From Ciona savignyi (lineage: Eukaryota; Chordata; Ascidiacea; Phlebobranchia; Cionidae): a stretch of DNA of 64,000 nucleotides. Every line of letters begins with the position of its first letter. Within the stretch, counting starts at the first letter, position 1. Below, in pieces: positions 13,601 to 25,324 of this stretch. A program made the position numbers and the translations under genes. The stretch spans positions 508,165 to 572,164 of the forward strand of contig CH003137.1 in NCBI GenBank assembly GCA_000149265.1, in the 5' to 3' direction. Below the pieces are notes generated by a model, which ran no database searches, had not been told where the DNA came from, and saw only the letters and a program-made list of their open reading frames with translations.

Positions 13601-16600
13601 ATGTCCATGTGCACCTAAGTATAGACGGATTAGCTCGCACGCAGTGGAATACGTGATAGGTCATTATCTTATCGATCGCACCAAGAATGTAGGTCAAATA
13701 ACCGGCAGGTCAGACGTGTTTTTATAAAGAGAAAGTTTATGCAATAGAGACTAAATGATAAACGTAGGCCCCACCTAATAACACTAGAGTGAGTACTGTC
13801 ACTCTTTGAGGAGATAATATAGGCTCATAAATATTGATGATATTACTATACCTGTCGGTCCTTCATCCGAAATACGTCAGCGTGTGGTGACAACAAAACA
13901 GTACATGAACCCATAAATGGACATCACGTTACTTGAACGCAGCTTTTCGTCCGGTTCAAAACTCTGTACCAATGATATCGCGGTTTCATCTGATACGTCA
14001 CTCATGCCCTGATCGTGATGTAAAAACCGTGCCAACTCCTGCAGCAACAGGCAGCAGATTGAAAACAAGGAATGAAAAAGCAGAAGGAAAGCATCAATTT
14101 CATGATTAAATCAACATATCTGTTTTCTTTTAACCCTATTAAACTAACAAATACGTCGTCATTTTAAGTCTTCTCAGAACAGGTACGTATTTATAGATCT
14201 ATTTTTGTAAGTACATTTCTGTGGAAAACCAATAAAATCAAGTTGCGTGCAGCGATTCAAGGAGCAAATATATATGAGTAAAATTAAAACAATTTTTCAA
14301 TTTAACTGTCAAAAATATGAACATCAAAGGGCTTGGGTGCTGTTTAGTTTCGATACGATTTAGATTGGCCCAAAGCTACCACAGATCACTTTACATATTT
14401 TACTTTAACGACAAATGCATTTAGATGGCTGTATAAATTTTTAGGAGGGAAAAGTAGATGATGTGTCACTAATGATTAATATCACATCTTTATTATTTTA
14501 ATGCTGAAGGGCCTAATAATGTGTAGATGAGTTTCGTCTTTAAAATTGCATGTTTCTCACGTCACGGGAAAAACAAAATAACACAAGTTTACTTTAGGTA
14601 GGGTTTAGCAGTTCTTCATTAGATGTTATATATAAATGATCGTTAATATTAATGAAATATATGTAATGGACTTACACCGGTCAGACTTTTAGGCCAAAGG
14701 GAACACAAAGCCTGTTTTTTATTTAGAAAATGGGACCTAATTAAAGATCCGTTTTTCTTTAATGGATACACCTTACTCCATATGATTTTTTTCCCAAGCA
14801 AGGAAACTGCCATTAGAACGCATTTCTGGCATTCTCGTTTTAAAGCAACGTTACTAGCACTGTCTTTAGGAATTTTGGGAATTAAAAAGTGTTTAAGTAT
14901 TTATCTAATTAAGCATAAAACACAAGTAGGGACTTAGTAATAGTACTTTACTTTTTACCGGCAACGTTGTTTTATTAAAAAACGTTTTTGTGCAGGAATG
15001 GTAAACGCGACGGAATTATGTAGTTTAATATATATTTATATAGATTTTAAAACGAACCTAAGGTTACAAACCAATCACGATATTAAATGTGGCTGGTAAA
15101 AATATAAGTATTTGTAAAACAACGACCAATAATTTAATTGGTAAGTTTAACAAATAATAAGATAAACACCGATAGCTCATTATCACACAAATCTATAGCT
15201 GTCTTAATCATTAAAATCTGTTTGTCCAACTCAATTTATAGGCAATGGAACAAGGCTTGTGAGCTAAAATGAACAATGAAACCAGTTCCGACAAGCTTAG
15301 TATGTCGAATCGGTGACAGATAAGGGAACCGGTAATCGGCTTCTGATCTAAAAATATATGACGTAATGGGGCCCCACTGACACATTTTTAGCTCGATCAA
15401 GTGACGGAATGTGAAAGTGGTGACCAACTACACGCAACGAATAAGTGTCGGACTAGTGAAACGGTACTGGTAATCAACTTTACATGTAGAATTAGTGTAC
15501 GGCAGATTAGACTTGTGGGTTATAGTGCGTCGCCTTTAAGCCAAAAGGTTTGCATATGGTCGCTAGCTAGTCCGTTGTGTCCTTGGACAAGGCAATTAAC
15601 ATATATTGAACCCAGCGGATTGATGGGTTCTATAAAATTAAAGGAACGTGTAAATCATATACAACACACTGCAATAGCTCCGGTAACCCGATGGTGGGAG
15701 TAAGATAATCTGACAATTGTCCGCTTGTTAACCCCCTTGATTTTCCCATTCACGGGATAAACATGTATATCCTAGAGTCAGGTTAGGTAACAAGTGTAAG
15801 ACGTGAGAAACATTTTAGTGTAGCACAATACGACATGGGGAACCTAAATGACACACTGCGATACTAGGAGTAACTGGCTTCGGCTTAGTCACTCTCAAAT
15901 GTATCATGTCCAATAAGAAGATCGATGAAATACAGATATTTAGATGAAGTTCATTGGTAGAATTTACAGAGGATCAGGAAATCTTAAAAGTTATTTTAAA
16001 AAACAAAACAAAGGTGCTGAAAATGCAAAAAAATAAACAACGACACGTTTTATTTTGCTATGCCTTACAAGTCATTTTGTTTGGTACGTTGCATGTCATC
16101 AAGTGGCCATTAGCAATCAAAAACTACAGCGTAATGGAAGACTGCTTTGCAACCTTTTTTCACTCGAGTAACATTTAGAAACTTACTAAATTTGACGACA
16201 CATTGCAGTCAACAATGTACATTTTTATATTATATTAGCAAAGTGTCTGATAGTGGTAATATTTAAATTTAAGAGTTTTAAGAAATAAATAAAATCCCGG
16301 CACACCGGTTGCGGAGCACTGTTATAGAGGACTGTTAAGACGTTAATTAAACACACTTAAAATAAATTTTAAAGGTTAAAATATTCTTAAAATTTATATA
16401 TATATATGATCCATTTCTGCATAGTGAACTAGATACCTTTATTTTTATGTTGCTCTTATCCCTTAAACCGTCTCTTTATAAAATTACCTTTGCTTGCAGT
16501 TTTAAATCGGCGTCACAGTAGGTCTTGTATATTCTTTCAATTTCCGGTCGCCAAGATATTTTTTTAAAGAAGTCCGAAAACTCATCAAAAGATAAGCAGT

Positions 16601-19600
16601 TATCGCCGGAGTCATCTGTTTCCTATAAATGCACAAAAGTGGTAACGCAGATAATATATTGTCAAGAAATATACTAAATATTGTAAAAAAAATCATAAAA
16701 ACAAAATAAGTTTCTTTAAAATTGGGTAGCGTGACCTTTAATAAAGTACGTTGGAAAACGCCAATAATATTTCACAGAATATAGTAGATGGTGTTAAAAC
16801 AGCCTAAAGGCATACTCTCCTTATTTACATGTAAAAGCCGGAGATCCCCAGGTTATTAAGGTTAAATATAACCAGCATACTAGTAGTGTAGCCCGATGCT
16901 AGGTGTGTTCAGGAGAATTTACTGGAAGCTTAACTCACAGAGCTTTAAGGAGGGACAAAAACTCAACCGAGAGTAATGTGAGTTTCTACTGCCACCCGTA
17001 GACCACCACTTCACGTAATTGATGTTATTCAAACCACACACAAGTGAACAAATGTAATTCGGTTTAATTGCACTGGGAAAATGTAACCACTTAAGACTGA
17101 CATTTTAGGAACCATACGAAGATCACAATTGGGGCATGTGTTGTATTAAATCATTTAAAAAAATGTACTATAAGCGACGAAAAACGGCTCAAACGAAAAT
17201 AGAAAGTGTTCTCAACGCAATTGCAGCTGAAAACCATTTTAAATATCTGTGGGGAAATTTTCCATGTGAATAAACGGACCGAATGGTGTTACCAATCCCA
17301 CGACTACTATTTCGGACGAATTTTGTGAACGCGAAAAAGTTTTTAAATTACGTTAATGACACATTTTATCATTATTAAGTAAAGTAAAAGCCCCAGTATT
17401 TTTTATCACGTCATTTTGTTCCCATTTTCTTCTTTCCTGTCGTTCCGATTTTTTTTATGCAAAAGTTTTAGTTGTATTAAGCATTTACATGGACGAAATT
17501 AGCTATTTTTATTTTAAAGTCGGTTAACCATAAATCAGCTGACATAAGCATGCTACTTAGTCTTATTTGCACATATATATAAGATTAAACGATAATATAG
17601 CGATCATACAGCAAAATATGATAACTATCGCGCATAATGTATAATTGAGGTTCACCTTAAGAAGTCTTTCCACATATTCCTCTCTGGCATCAAAGTTCAG
17701 TTTGGACAACAGTCTTTTAATTTCCTGGAAAATGTAAATCTTTTTATGATAGTCCCAATTGCAACCGACGGTGCCTCGGTAGCGGTTAAACCGTTCTTAT
17801 TATCTGTAATTCTCCACTTATATCAAGTATGTGATTGTTATCCATGTACCTTGGACGTTAATTTTCCGTTCCGGTCTTTGTCCGCTGTTTTGAAGCAGTC
17901 CCAAACCCACCTAAATAAACATACAATTTAGTTTTCAGATTCTTTAAAATAAAATAATCTTGCAAACCCAAAATAATAAACGTCTCCCTTCCTACAAATA
18001 TATTTATTTAAAAATATATATCAAATAATCGGGTTATGACATTACCAACCGTATGATAATAACGGTCATTATCGTCTTTGCATAACTATGCAATATGTTT
18101 GTCCGAAATTTTACACACACATACAACACTGTATTGCTATCAGCACATGGACTATGGACATCTGACGATTTTTGTGTATAAATCTATTAAAGTGGACTTT
18201 ACCACAACCCTTTATACCCTTAAAAACAGCCTTTGAACTTACAGAAGTTGTTTCCCTTTTATGTCTAAGTTTTCCAAATTGGCACTCAAATGTTGCAACC
18301 CTCTTGTCCACAACTCAGCCGATTCTTTCGTCATGGCAACAAAGTTAAGGGGACTTTCCCGGCCCTCAATTACCTGAATATACATGTTTGCGATTTAAAA
18401 TTTTAGTAGTAATAAACATTAAAAGTAGGTAAGTATCTTTAAGTTTGGATTGAAAACTTGGTGACCGACATATTCGTATATGCCTATCAAAGAGCGATAA
18501 ACGATATTCACCATGTGTATAATAACCAGGCTGCCGAACGTTTTTACTTGCAGAAACATAGGCTATAGCGTTCAGTCAAAATAGTGTTTACAGGGAGAGT
18601 GGTGGTCACTCTGTAGTTCTAATTCGAAAGAAAATCAACATATCACAAGCAGTTGATAAAACATAAGTTAGAACATATGAACCGATAAGATTATTCCACA
18701 AAATATAGACAAACAATGTAGCAATGGCACGGTACATGGCGGGGTATTGGAAACCGAAATAGTATGCTTAAATTTGATCAATAGCACCATCTGCTTACCA
18801 AACTGAAGCATTGTTCTACTTTCGGTAGGTGGCGTCCTAGGTTTAACCAAATTGGACTCTGATGCCCGATTCGAACTTCGCTGATTTTCTTTATGTCCAC
18901 TGGTAAAAGAAAACCAAAAATAACCAGTCTATTTTCATGGTAATAAAATATACAACAGTCAAAAAAAGCGTTAACCTACAATTTCAGGTAACATATAGCC
19001 TGGCAATAGAAATGTACTTGATTGATGGTTATTTTTGGTTTACCTAAACCACATAATGTAAATTTTAGTGGACGTGAAACGTAAGTAAATCTGTTTAACT
19101 TCTACAATCCCAAAATTATTATTAAATAGTCTAATTTGTATTTTTAAATCTTAAGTTTAGTGCTTGTAGCATGTCAGATAATTCCATTCGAAAAAAAAAC
19201 TCCTCGAATCACATTTTTTTCATTATTTTCAGCATAAGATGCCGGGAGTCACTAGTGTTAAGAATTCAGTTCCGGATCATTAATAATCCAATTTTCAGGT
19301 AGAGGTTCGGTTTGGGTTTTCACGGTTTGAAAAGTGTGGTTCGAGTTCTGTTCCGGTTCGGATAACACAGCTCCGAACTGGTTTAGGAGTTTTGTTTTCA
19401 AATGGGAGTATCTGACATACAACAAGCACTAAACTTAAAATTTAAAAATACAAATTATGTTCTTTAATAATAATTTTGGTATTTTCACGTTCACTAAAAT
19501 TTACATTATGTGGGTTAGGTTATGTTCAGAACAATAAACTATTCACACTGGTTTACAGGTTACGCTCTGTTCCGTTTTTACCTATTAGGAGACCAACATC

Positions 19601-20345
19601 GGCATAAAGCATTTGTTCTTATGTTTTTTTTTATTTTTTTTTACTGAGCCAAGTTTTGAACCAATGGTGAGCTCATTACTAGGACCGTTTCTGTATAGGA
19701 GTCGGTATATGTTTCGNNNNNNNNNNNNNNNNNNNNNNNNNNNNNNNNNNNNNNNNNNNNNNNNNNNNNNNNNNNNNNNNNNNNNNNNNNNNNNNNNNNN
19801 NNNNNNNNNNNNNNNNTAAGTTTGGAACCCATGATGGGCTCGCCTCCAGGACCGTTTTTGTATGAAAGTTGGTATATGTATCGGTCGCGTTAAACATTGG
19901 GAAACCCGCCCCGTCTAAGCATTTGTTTTTGCCTATTATGCTGGTCCTATACATAGACACACACACACGAGACGACAAACAGATCGTTGTTTCCATATAG
20001 TGGCGCTCGCGAGCCAACGGATAAGTAACACACTAAGCGTATGCCTGCTTAACGACCTGTGTGTGTGGAAGAGTTAAACCCCAGTTTGGTAATCTTAGGT
20101 TAGTACCATACTGCGCAAAGAAAATGGAAAAAGAGTTTTAATATGATCACTTTATTTATTTTTCATTTAGTTAATATATGTGAATTAACATATTTACCGA
20201 TGGAGTATTTTGATTTCCCGCAACTTTGGTGCGAAACGTGTAGATTGAGGTGGTCACGTGATAGCTCAACGTGACGTGTCTTTTTCCAATTAGCAGATTT
20301 GACTTTGATAAAGTAAGACCCGTCTTCCATGGCGTGGAGCGACAT
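7602..20345 (-). CDS. PLCD: Phosphoinositide phospholipase C, delta class (frameshifted in exon 7)
   Basis: Hydrolyses PIP2 to IP3 and diacylglycerol at membranes, calcium dependent. Eighteen exons: 20198-20345, 18799-18899, 18243-18373, 17850-17910, 17656-17724, 16488-16622, 13852-14038, 13502-13614, 11928-12072, 11729-11809, 11174-11252, 10644-10765, 9307-9459, 8617-8734, 8387-8562, 8182-8283, 7838-8027, 7602-7684. Domain order is PH ([16 protein letters not shown]), EF-hands with two canonical loops ([24 protein letters not shown]), X ([26 protein letters not shown]: catalytic His, Glu, Asp, His, Glu all present), acidic X/Y linker, Y ([25 protein letters not shown]) and C2 (DNGFNPTWE), ending GYRHVHL ... 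INIKQT. Predicted length is about 730 residues, close to vertebrate PLC delta (about 750-760). One extra T in exon 7 shifts the frame between GFMYC and LLSPHAD; with it discounted the CDS is 731 codons including the stop. The PH domain argues against PLC zeta. Confidence 0.95.
12165..12480 (+). repeat. tRNA-derived SINE, most complete copy
   Basis: The head (about 12176-12232) looks like a decayed tRNA: A-box-like TGGTCTAGCGGTTAAG and B-box-like GGTTGCAGGTGCGAGAC. The body holds CACTGCAATAGCTCCGGTAA and TCTGACAATTGCCCGTGTG, both found again in copies at 15.5, 29.0, 58.4, 59.9, 62.0 and 62.9 kb. It sits in the PLC delta intron between exons 8 and 9. Confidence 0.8.
12945..13035 (+). repeat. 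Degraded SINE fragment
   Basis: GGAGTGCTAAAGCGTCGGAC and GCCTGAACTCAGTGATTTAT resemble the head and central part of the SINE at 12.2-12.5 kb. It is short and diverged. Confidence 0.4.
15510..15775 (+). repeat. tRNA-derived SINE copy
   Basis: Same family as the copy at 12.2 kb: GTGCGTCGCCTTTAAG, GTCCTTGGACAAGGCA, GATGGGTTCTATAAAATTAA, CACTGCAATAGCTCCGGTAA and TCTGACAATTGTCCG. It lies in the PLC delta intron between exons 6 and 7. Confidence 0.75.
19265..19580. repeat. GGTTCGG-rich degenerate repeat
   Basis: Contains repeated variants of GTTCCGGTTCGG and CTCCGAACTGG with TGGTTTACAGGTTACGCTCTG near its right side. It looks like an old dispersed or simple-sequence-derived repeat in PLC delta intron 1. 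No terminal structure is visible. Confidence 0.35.
19640..19910. repeat. Two diverged copies of a dispersed repeat flanking an assembly gap
   Basis: Left copy 19640-19716 and right copy 19817-19910 share the order ATGGTGAGCTC or ATGATGGGCTCG, AGGACCGTTT, and GTCGGTATATG or TTGGTATATG. Related copies lie near 38070-38180 (ending ATCGGTCGCGTTATCCATTC) and 49920-50040. The gap very likely reflects collapse of this tandem arrangement. Confidence 0.6.
19717..19816. other. Assembly gap (100 N)
   Basis: One hundred undetermined bases inside PLC delta intron 1, between exons at 20198 and 18899. No coding sequence of the gene appears to be missing, because exon phases join across it. Confidence 0.99.
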
Positions 20346-20380
20346 GTCTGACAAAATAACAACGGTGTCTTACAACAAAT
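20346..20380 (-). promoter_or_regulatory. 3' splice site just upstream of the PLC delta start (candidate trans-splice acceptor)
   Basis: On the minus strand the sequence TTGTTATTTTGTCAG ends two bases before ATG 20345. No upstream coding exon is needed, since the PH domain starts within this exon, so the site is either the acceptor of a 5' UTR intron or a spliced-leader acceptor of the kind known in Ciona. Inference only. Confidence 0.4.
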
Positions 20381-21644
20381 GTAGACATATATTTCTAGGA
20401 GGTTAGTTCAAACGTAACTGCACGGACAGTCAACCGCACGTTAGTGGGATATTACAGACAACACATCCACAGCCATATGTGCCAATTTTGAGCATATTTT
20501 TAATATGTCATTAGTATTATGCCATTATGAGTGTGCGGTTTAAGTGGATACAGCATTAAACCTAAAGGAACTTAATCCTTAATTAGTTAATTTACGAAAT
20601 TCCCTTGCGAGTTAAATCTTCTACGGATTTAATCTCGTTTGGGTTCAATCCCGTGCAGGTCCCAACCAGTTTGGGTTCAATCCAGGTTTTTGGCGTACTT
20701 CAGCAGTACAAATGACAGGCTAAACCCGAGTGGTTTAATAAAATGAACTTGGTTAATTGATTTGTAAAATACAAATTAGTGCAATGTTTATCCTACACAG
20801 CACATAAAACTGCAATGATTTCGATAAACCGACCGTAGTCATGTGGTAATCTGACAAATGAGTTACCGACCATTGCAGATAAACATAGTACACTGTAAAA
20901 TCATATTTTTGGGCAAAACTTGTACGGTATTTAGCAAAAGAAAAATTGTCGTATGTTTAGTACGTACCGATGTCAGTCTGCACGTAGTTGTGCTCTTTAC
21001 TTTTTATGCTGTCTGTGAACACCAGTTGTGGGGAGGGTCCGGTCTGCGAATGAAATATGTAACTGTAAACCATAATCATACATACTATAAGATAACCGCG
21101 TCAGAGTAATGTTGTTTTTTTTTTCGGGAGAAAATAACAAAACAAAGATTAACACACAAAAGGTGGCACGAGAATGTATTGAGAAAAGCGATCATTCAAC
21201 CACGCTATAATTTGCTTTAGTTACATAAGCGTAAGAATAATAGCAACCGACTAAAGCTTTTATTAACTATTTAAAAAATGTAATTTGATCATATAATTTT
21301 TACTATTTACCTGATTGTTTACGAGGTGGAAAAGTTAATACATTGCTTTTTACACTTGGCCCACCTTACAAAACCGCGGATATAACAGTCTCTAAATTTT
21401 AATTAACATCAAATCGGACGAAGAAGCCTATTTATTCACAGGGGCCGATCTTATGTAAACACTTGTCCTCTATGTTAAATTCAGGCGATTTATTACCATT
21501 TTGACCAGGCTGTTATAACACATATACATAGGTGCATTTTGCATGGATGAATGAGTTCCGGATGAGATGCATAAGTTTCAAAACCATGATAGGTTGGCTT
21601 ACCAAGAAGACTTTATTTTTATGTAGAAATCTCTATGTAAACTG

Positions 21645-21800
21645 GGCCTCGTTAACGATTTGGCCACACACCCATTCCGCACGTTCCCTCGCTTATTTAA
21701 GGTTGAGTTAACGATTTGGCCATACACACTGAGTAAACACTGTGCGTGGTCTGGTAGCAAAACACGTGACACTCTTGTTGTGCGGGCCAGCACACTGAGC
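21645..21800 (+). repeat. Dispersed repeat with internal duplication
   Basis: GTTAACGATTTGGCCA is present twice (about 21651 and 21709), followed by CACTGAGTAAACACTGTGCG. It resembles a short non-coding repeat, possibly SINE-derived; no ends are defined. Confidence 0.35.
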
Positions 21801-23022
21801 ACCACCCAACAATATGCAACACATTCTCCTAAGGTTGGGGGAATATTGCGTTTTTTTTACTATATGCACAACGCATCTTAAAGTCGTAATTGAACTTGCA
21901 TAAACTGTACAGGTAAATTGGATCTCTAAACTTCCTCCATACCAACCTTTTTTCGTTGCCGCTTCATTATATTGTTTTGTTCGATTGTATCAATATAAAC
22001 CAACAAGTTTATGTTTGACTTCCTGTTTGAAAGAACTATATTTCGCAACAACAATCTACTTCAGAAAAAAGCAACAGATACTTATTCCGTGGGCCTCGGT
22101 ACTACAACTGTTCACAGCTAAAACCTTCTGCTAAAACATAGTACCTCACGCGTGACCACTCAACCGAAGATGCTTTTGTATCAATGAGCAAAACAACATT
22201 CGTTACCGATTGTCCGATGCCCGAAAGCACAGTAGTAAAACTTTTTTATAGCTATTGGTTCGACAAATTGGACTGATAGGGTAATATTCACCAACATAAG
22301 CGGAGTGAACACTTTAGTGTAGTTTGGTCAAATTTATTATGATGTTAACATACAGTAACATAATCCGTAAACTATTGGAGGGAGGGGGCATGTCTTGAGA
22401 AATGGCCCAGGGCTGTCATCAACTTTGCCATACTAACCTTTTAAATACCTTTACACGCTGGACAAATTCGCGTTTAAACGAGAAACACAAAAAGGCTATA
22501 TTAAATATTCCACAAAATTGAAGTAGCAACTGCAACTCGACTGTAAGAAAGAAATCGTGTAACGAATAATTAGTGCCAAATGACTGTGTTATCGTATACG
22601 CGGTTACCAACACCCACCATATTCTATTTTCTTGTATTTGAAATTGTACGATTCTGCGAACATAAATTATTCATTCTGATATGTTGTGTAATTGTTACAA
22701 TAACTAGTTCCAGAGATCAAATATTTTGTAAACTGCCAAAGGCTATGGCAACGAAACAAGATGTCACAGAGAATAAAGCCAGCCGATCATAGGCTGTTCA
22801 CTATTGTTCTCTTCAGTGCTATTTTTATGAGAGTAATAAATTACTTTTACTTACCGTATAAATATCTCTTCTTTACAGATCACGCAAGTCTCGTTACAAA
22901 CTAACCTGAAGATAAGAAAAAAGTCAACAAATATTTATTCTCGTAGTAAAGAATTAAGCCATTAGTCCTAACTAATTTCAAACTTATCACTATGTTCTGG
23001 TACACGTTTTATTGTAATTTCC

Positions 23023-23120
23023 CGATATTCATATTAATTAGGTATTTTATGTTATGCATAAAATATTTTGCCGATATTTGTATTAATTTATTATTTTAAG
23101 TTATGCATAAAATACTATTC
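23023..23120. repeat. Tandem duplication, 49-base unit
   Basis: Two adjacent units start CGATATTCATATTAATTA and CGATATTTGTATTAATTT and both end in GTTATGCATAAAATA. It is a simple local duplication. Confidence 0.6.
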
Positions 23121-24730
23121 TAAACCATGGAAATCAATATCGTAGACCAGTGGTCACGTAGGGTGTGGACTTCACGTGAATTTCGAATGTATGTGACAAG
23201 CAGAGATTGTGGTAAAGCCGACCGATACAAATTACGACATTTCAAAAATTGAATAGCTCATCACGTTTTTAAAACTTGGATAGCGAAAAAAGTAAGGTGT
23301 AAACGCTAATGACATCATTAAATTATAAACAACTGTTTCGGCTATATGCATTTAGTGATTAGTTTACGAAGTCATGTTAAATAATGGTACTACGCAAGCT
23401 GTTTTTATTTATATATCCATGGTTGACACTACATCAACGTAAAAGCAATCTGACAAATAACAGTATTGCAACCCAATTTTTGTTTCATTCCACAATGATC
23501 AACATTGCTTAAAAAAATTAAAACAGATGATTTAATTATATTTAATAATTTTGGACACAACATTTGTTATAGAGTATATAGGCTACTAGGTAATTGTTAA
23601 AAAATGTAGTTTACATTTTAAGACTTTATTTTATAAAACGATATTTAATGAATTGGAGCGTGACAACCGCCTCCTACTGGGGGTGATATTGGCGTGCGTC
23701 TTGCTGATTTTGTTTATATAAAAAATGATGGTACAACTGCATCGGTTATACGGGTTTTTATTTTTTATATTTTATAATATAAAGGGTCTATTGGAAAAAA
23801 TTAAATTTTAACGCTTGAACTCAATTATAAGTCTAAATTTTATTGGTCCCCTCCACAAAAACGATATAGGTCGTGAAACTTGACGTAACTGTATTATATC
23901 TAACAATATATATAAAACCCAAACAAAGTATAATAAATGATAAAGGTAAGAGTGAAAAAACATGATATGCAACAATCAACTACAAATACCCGTGTAAACT
24001 CATTTCTTTTATGCCTACCACTACCAATTATCTTACTACCACTGCCATTTGTCTTATATTTTGACCAATTGTTCTTTACTGGTCAAGCAGATATTCAGAC
24101 ATTAATTCATACTGTACATCTATTTTTAATGGTTACAAATTTGTCTTAAATCCTTCAAACACTAAAAACAGCAACTCGTCTAGTTCGAAAGTAGGTGACA
24201 ACTAAACTACTTTGCACCTTACATGACGAATTCGTACAGCTGTTGTTGTTAGTGTACAGTTTACTCATCTATTATTTAACCAGCTCAGTGTTAATTGGTC
24301 CGCACAATAAAGTGATCTGGATTTATTAGTCATGTTCTAACATCCCACACAATGACAAAACACAAATGTACAAAGAAGTACGGATAAAAACTGCTTTGAA
24401 GGCGCATAAATGCATTCGCTTAGAGCCCTTTAATTACGAGACTACACATCTACAGTTTTAGCCTGAAATACAATTAAGATCTGATACCATGCGTTCCGGA
24501 AAGGATTATTTAAGCTACGTTCTCCATTTAATTAATTGTTGAATATAATTAATCACCGGATAGTCAGGTATATATATGAAAGAACAAGATACGATATCCA
24601 CGTTAATCCAGGGATGATAAAACGGATGGGGACGTTATAATACGGGCTCTCCATGGTCGTGAATGGTTGTGTGGCCGAATGGGTAAAAAATGAAATTGCG
24701 TACTAGCAGGAAGAGTAAAAACAACATACT

Positions 24731-24869
24731 TTTCCCCAAATTCGTTTCATAGTAATTAATTGTGAAGACAATAATAGGAGTTTCCTCAAATTCGTTTCAT
24801 AATAATTAATTGTGCAGACAATAATAAGAGTTTCCTCAAATTGGTTTCATTTTAATTAATTGTGTAGAC
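24731..24869 (+). repeat. 50-base tandem repeat array (left part)
   Basis: Units begin at 24731, 24781 and 24831 with TTTCCCCAAATTCG, TTTCCTCAAATTCG or TTTCCTCAAATTGG and contain TAATTAATTGTG. A further unit continues at about 25343 after the inserted element at 24870-25324, so the array was interrupted by a transposition. Confidence 0.8.
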
Positions 24870-25324
24870 CAGTGGTTACCAACCTTTTTCCACCCACGTA
24901 CCATTTAGAGGTTATATGCAGTGCTCGCTTACCACCTACATAAGTTACGCGCGCCGAAGGCGCTTAAAAAATGTTGCCACCATTTATGACGTCATAATCA
25001 CGTATTTGACCTATGCGAGGTGTAATAACAAATTCTATTAAACTAGGCATTATCAGACATGGTTGATGGTATGCTTAGAATTGTTATTTCACCAAAGTCA
25101 AAGAAAAACGACATAATGAAATAACAACAAAAGTCAATTTCTTTAACCTAAACATTCTATGACGTCACAGTGGTGAGAAAAAAAGATGTATCTTACCACG
25201 ACGACGGCTTTAAAAAACTCAAAATCTACCCCACCTGAACTAATAACTCCTTTCGGTCGAAAAAAAACAGAATCTACTCGCGTACCACCTGGAAGACCTT
25301 CGCGTACCACTAGTGGTACCACTG
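24870..25324. mobile_element. Non-autonomous hAT-like MITE with 8-base target duplication
   Basis: Begins CAGTGGTTACCAACC and ends GTGGTACCACTG, which are short inverted ends. It is flanked on both sides by GTGTAGAC (24862-24869 and 25325-25332), an exact 8-base target-site duplication as made by hAT transposases. It splits the 50-base tandem array. There is no transposase reading frame, so it depended on a helper element. Confidence 0.8.

Larger units (their letters stand above)
20381..24730. other. Intergenic region, no gene supported
   Basis: AT-rich sequence upstream of PLC delta. Small repeats occur, but I found no exon with a convincing splice context or recognisable protein. Confidence 0.5.
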
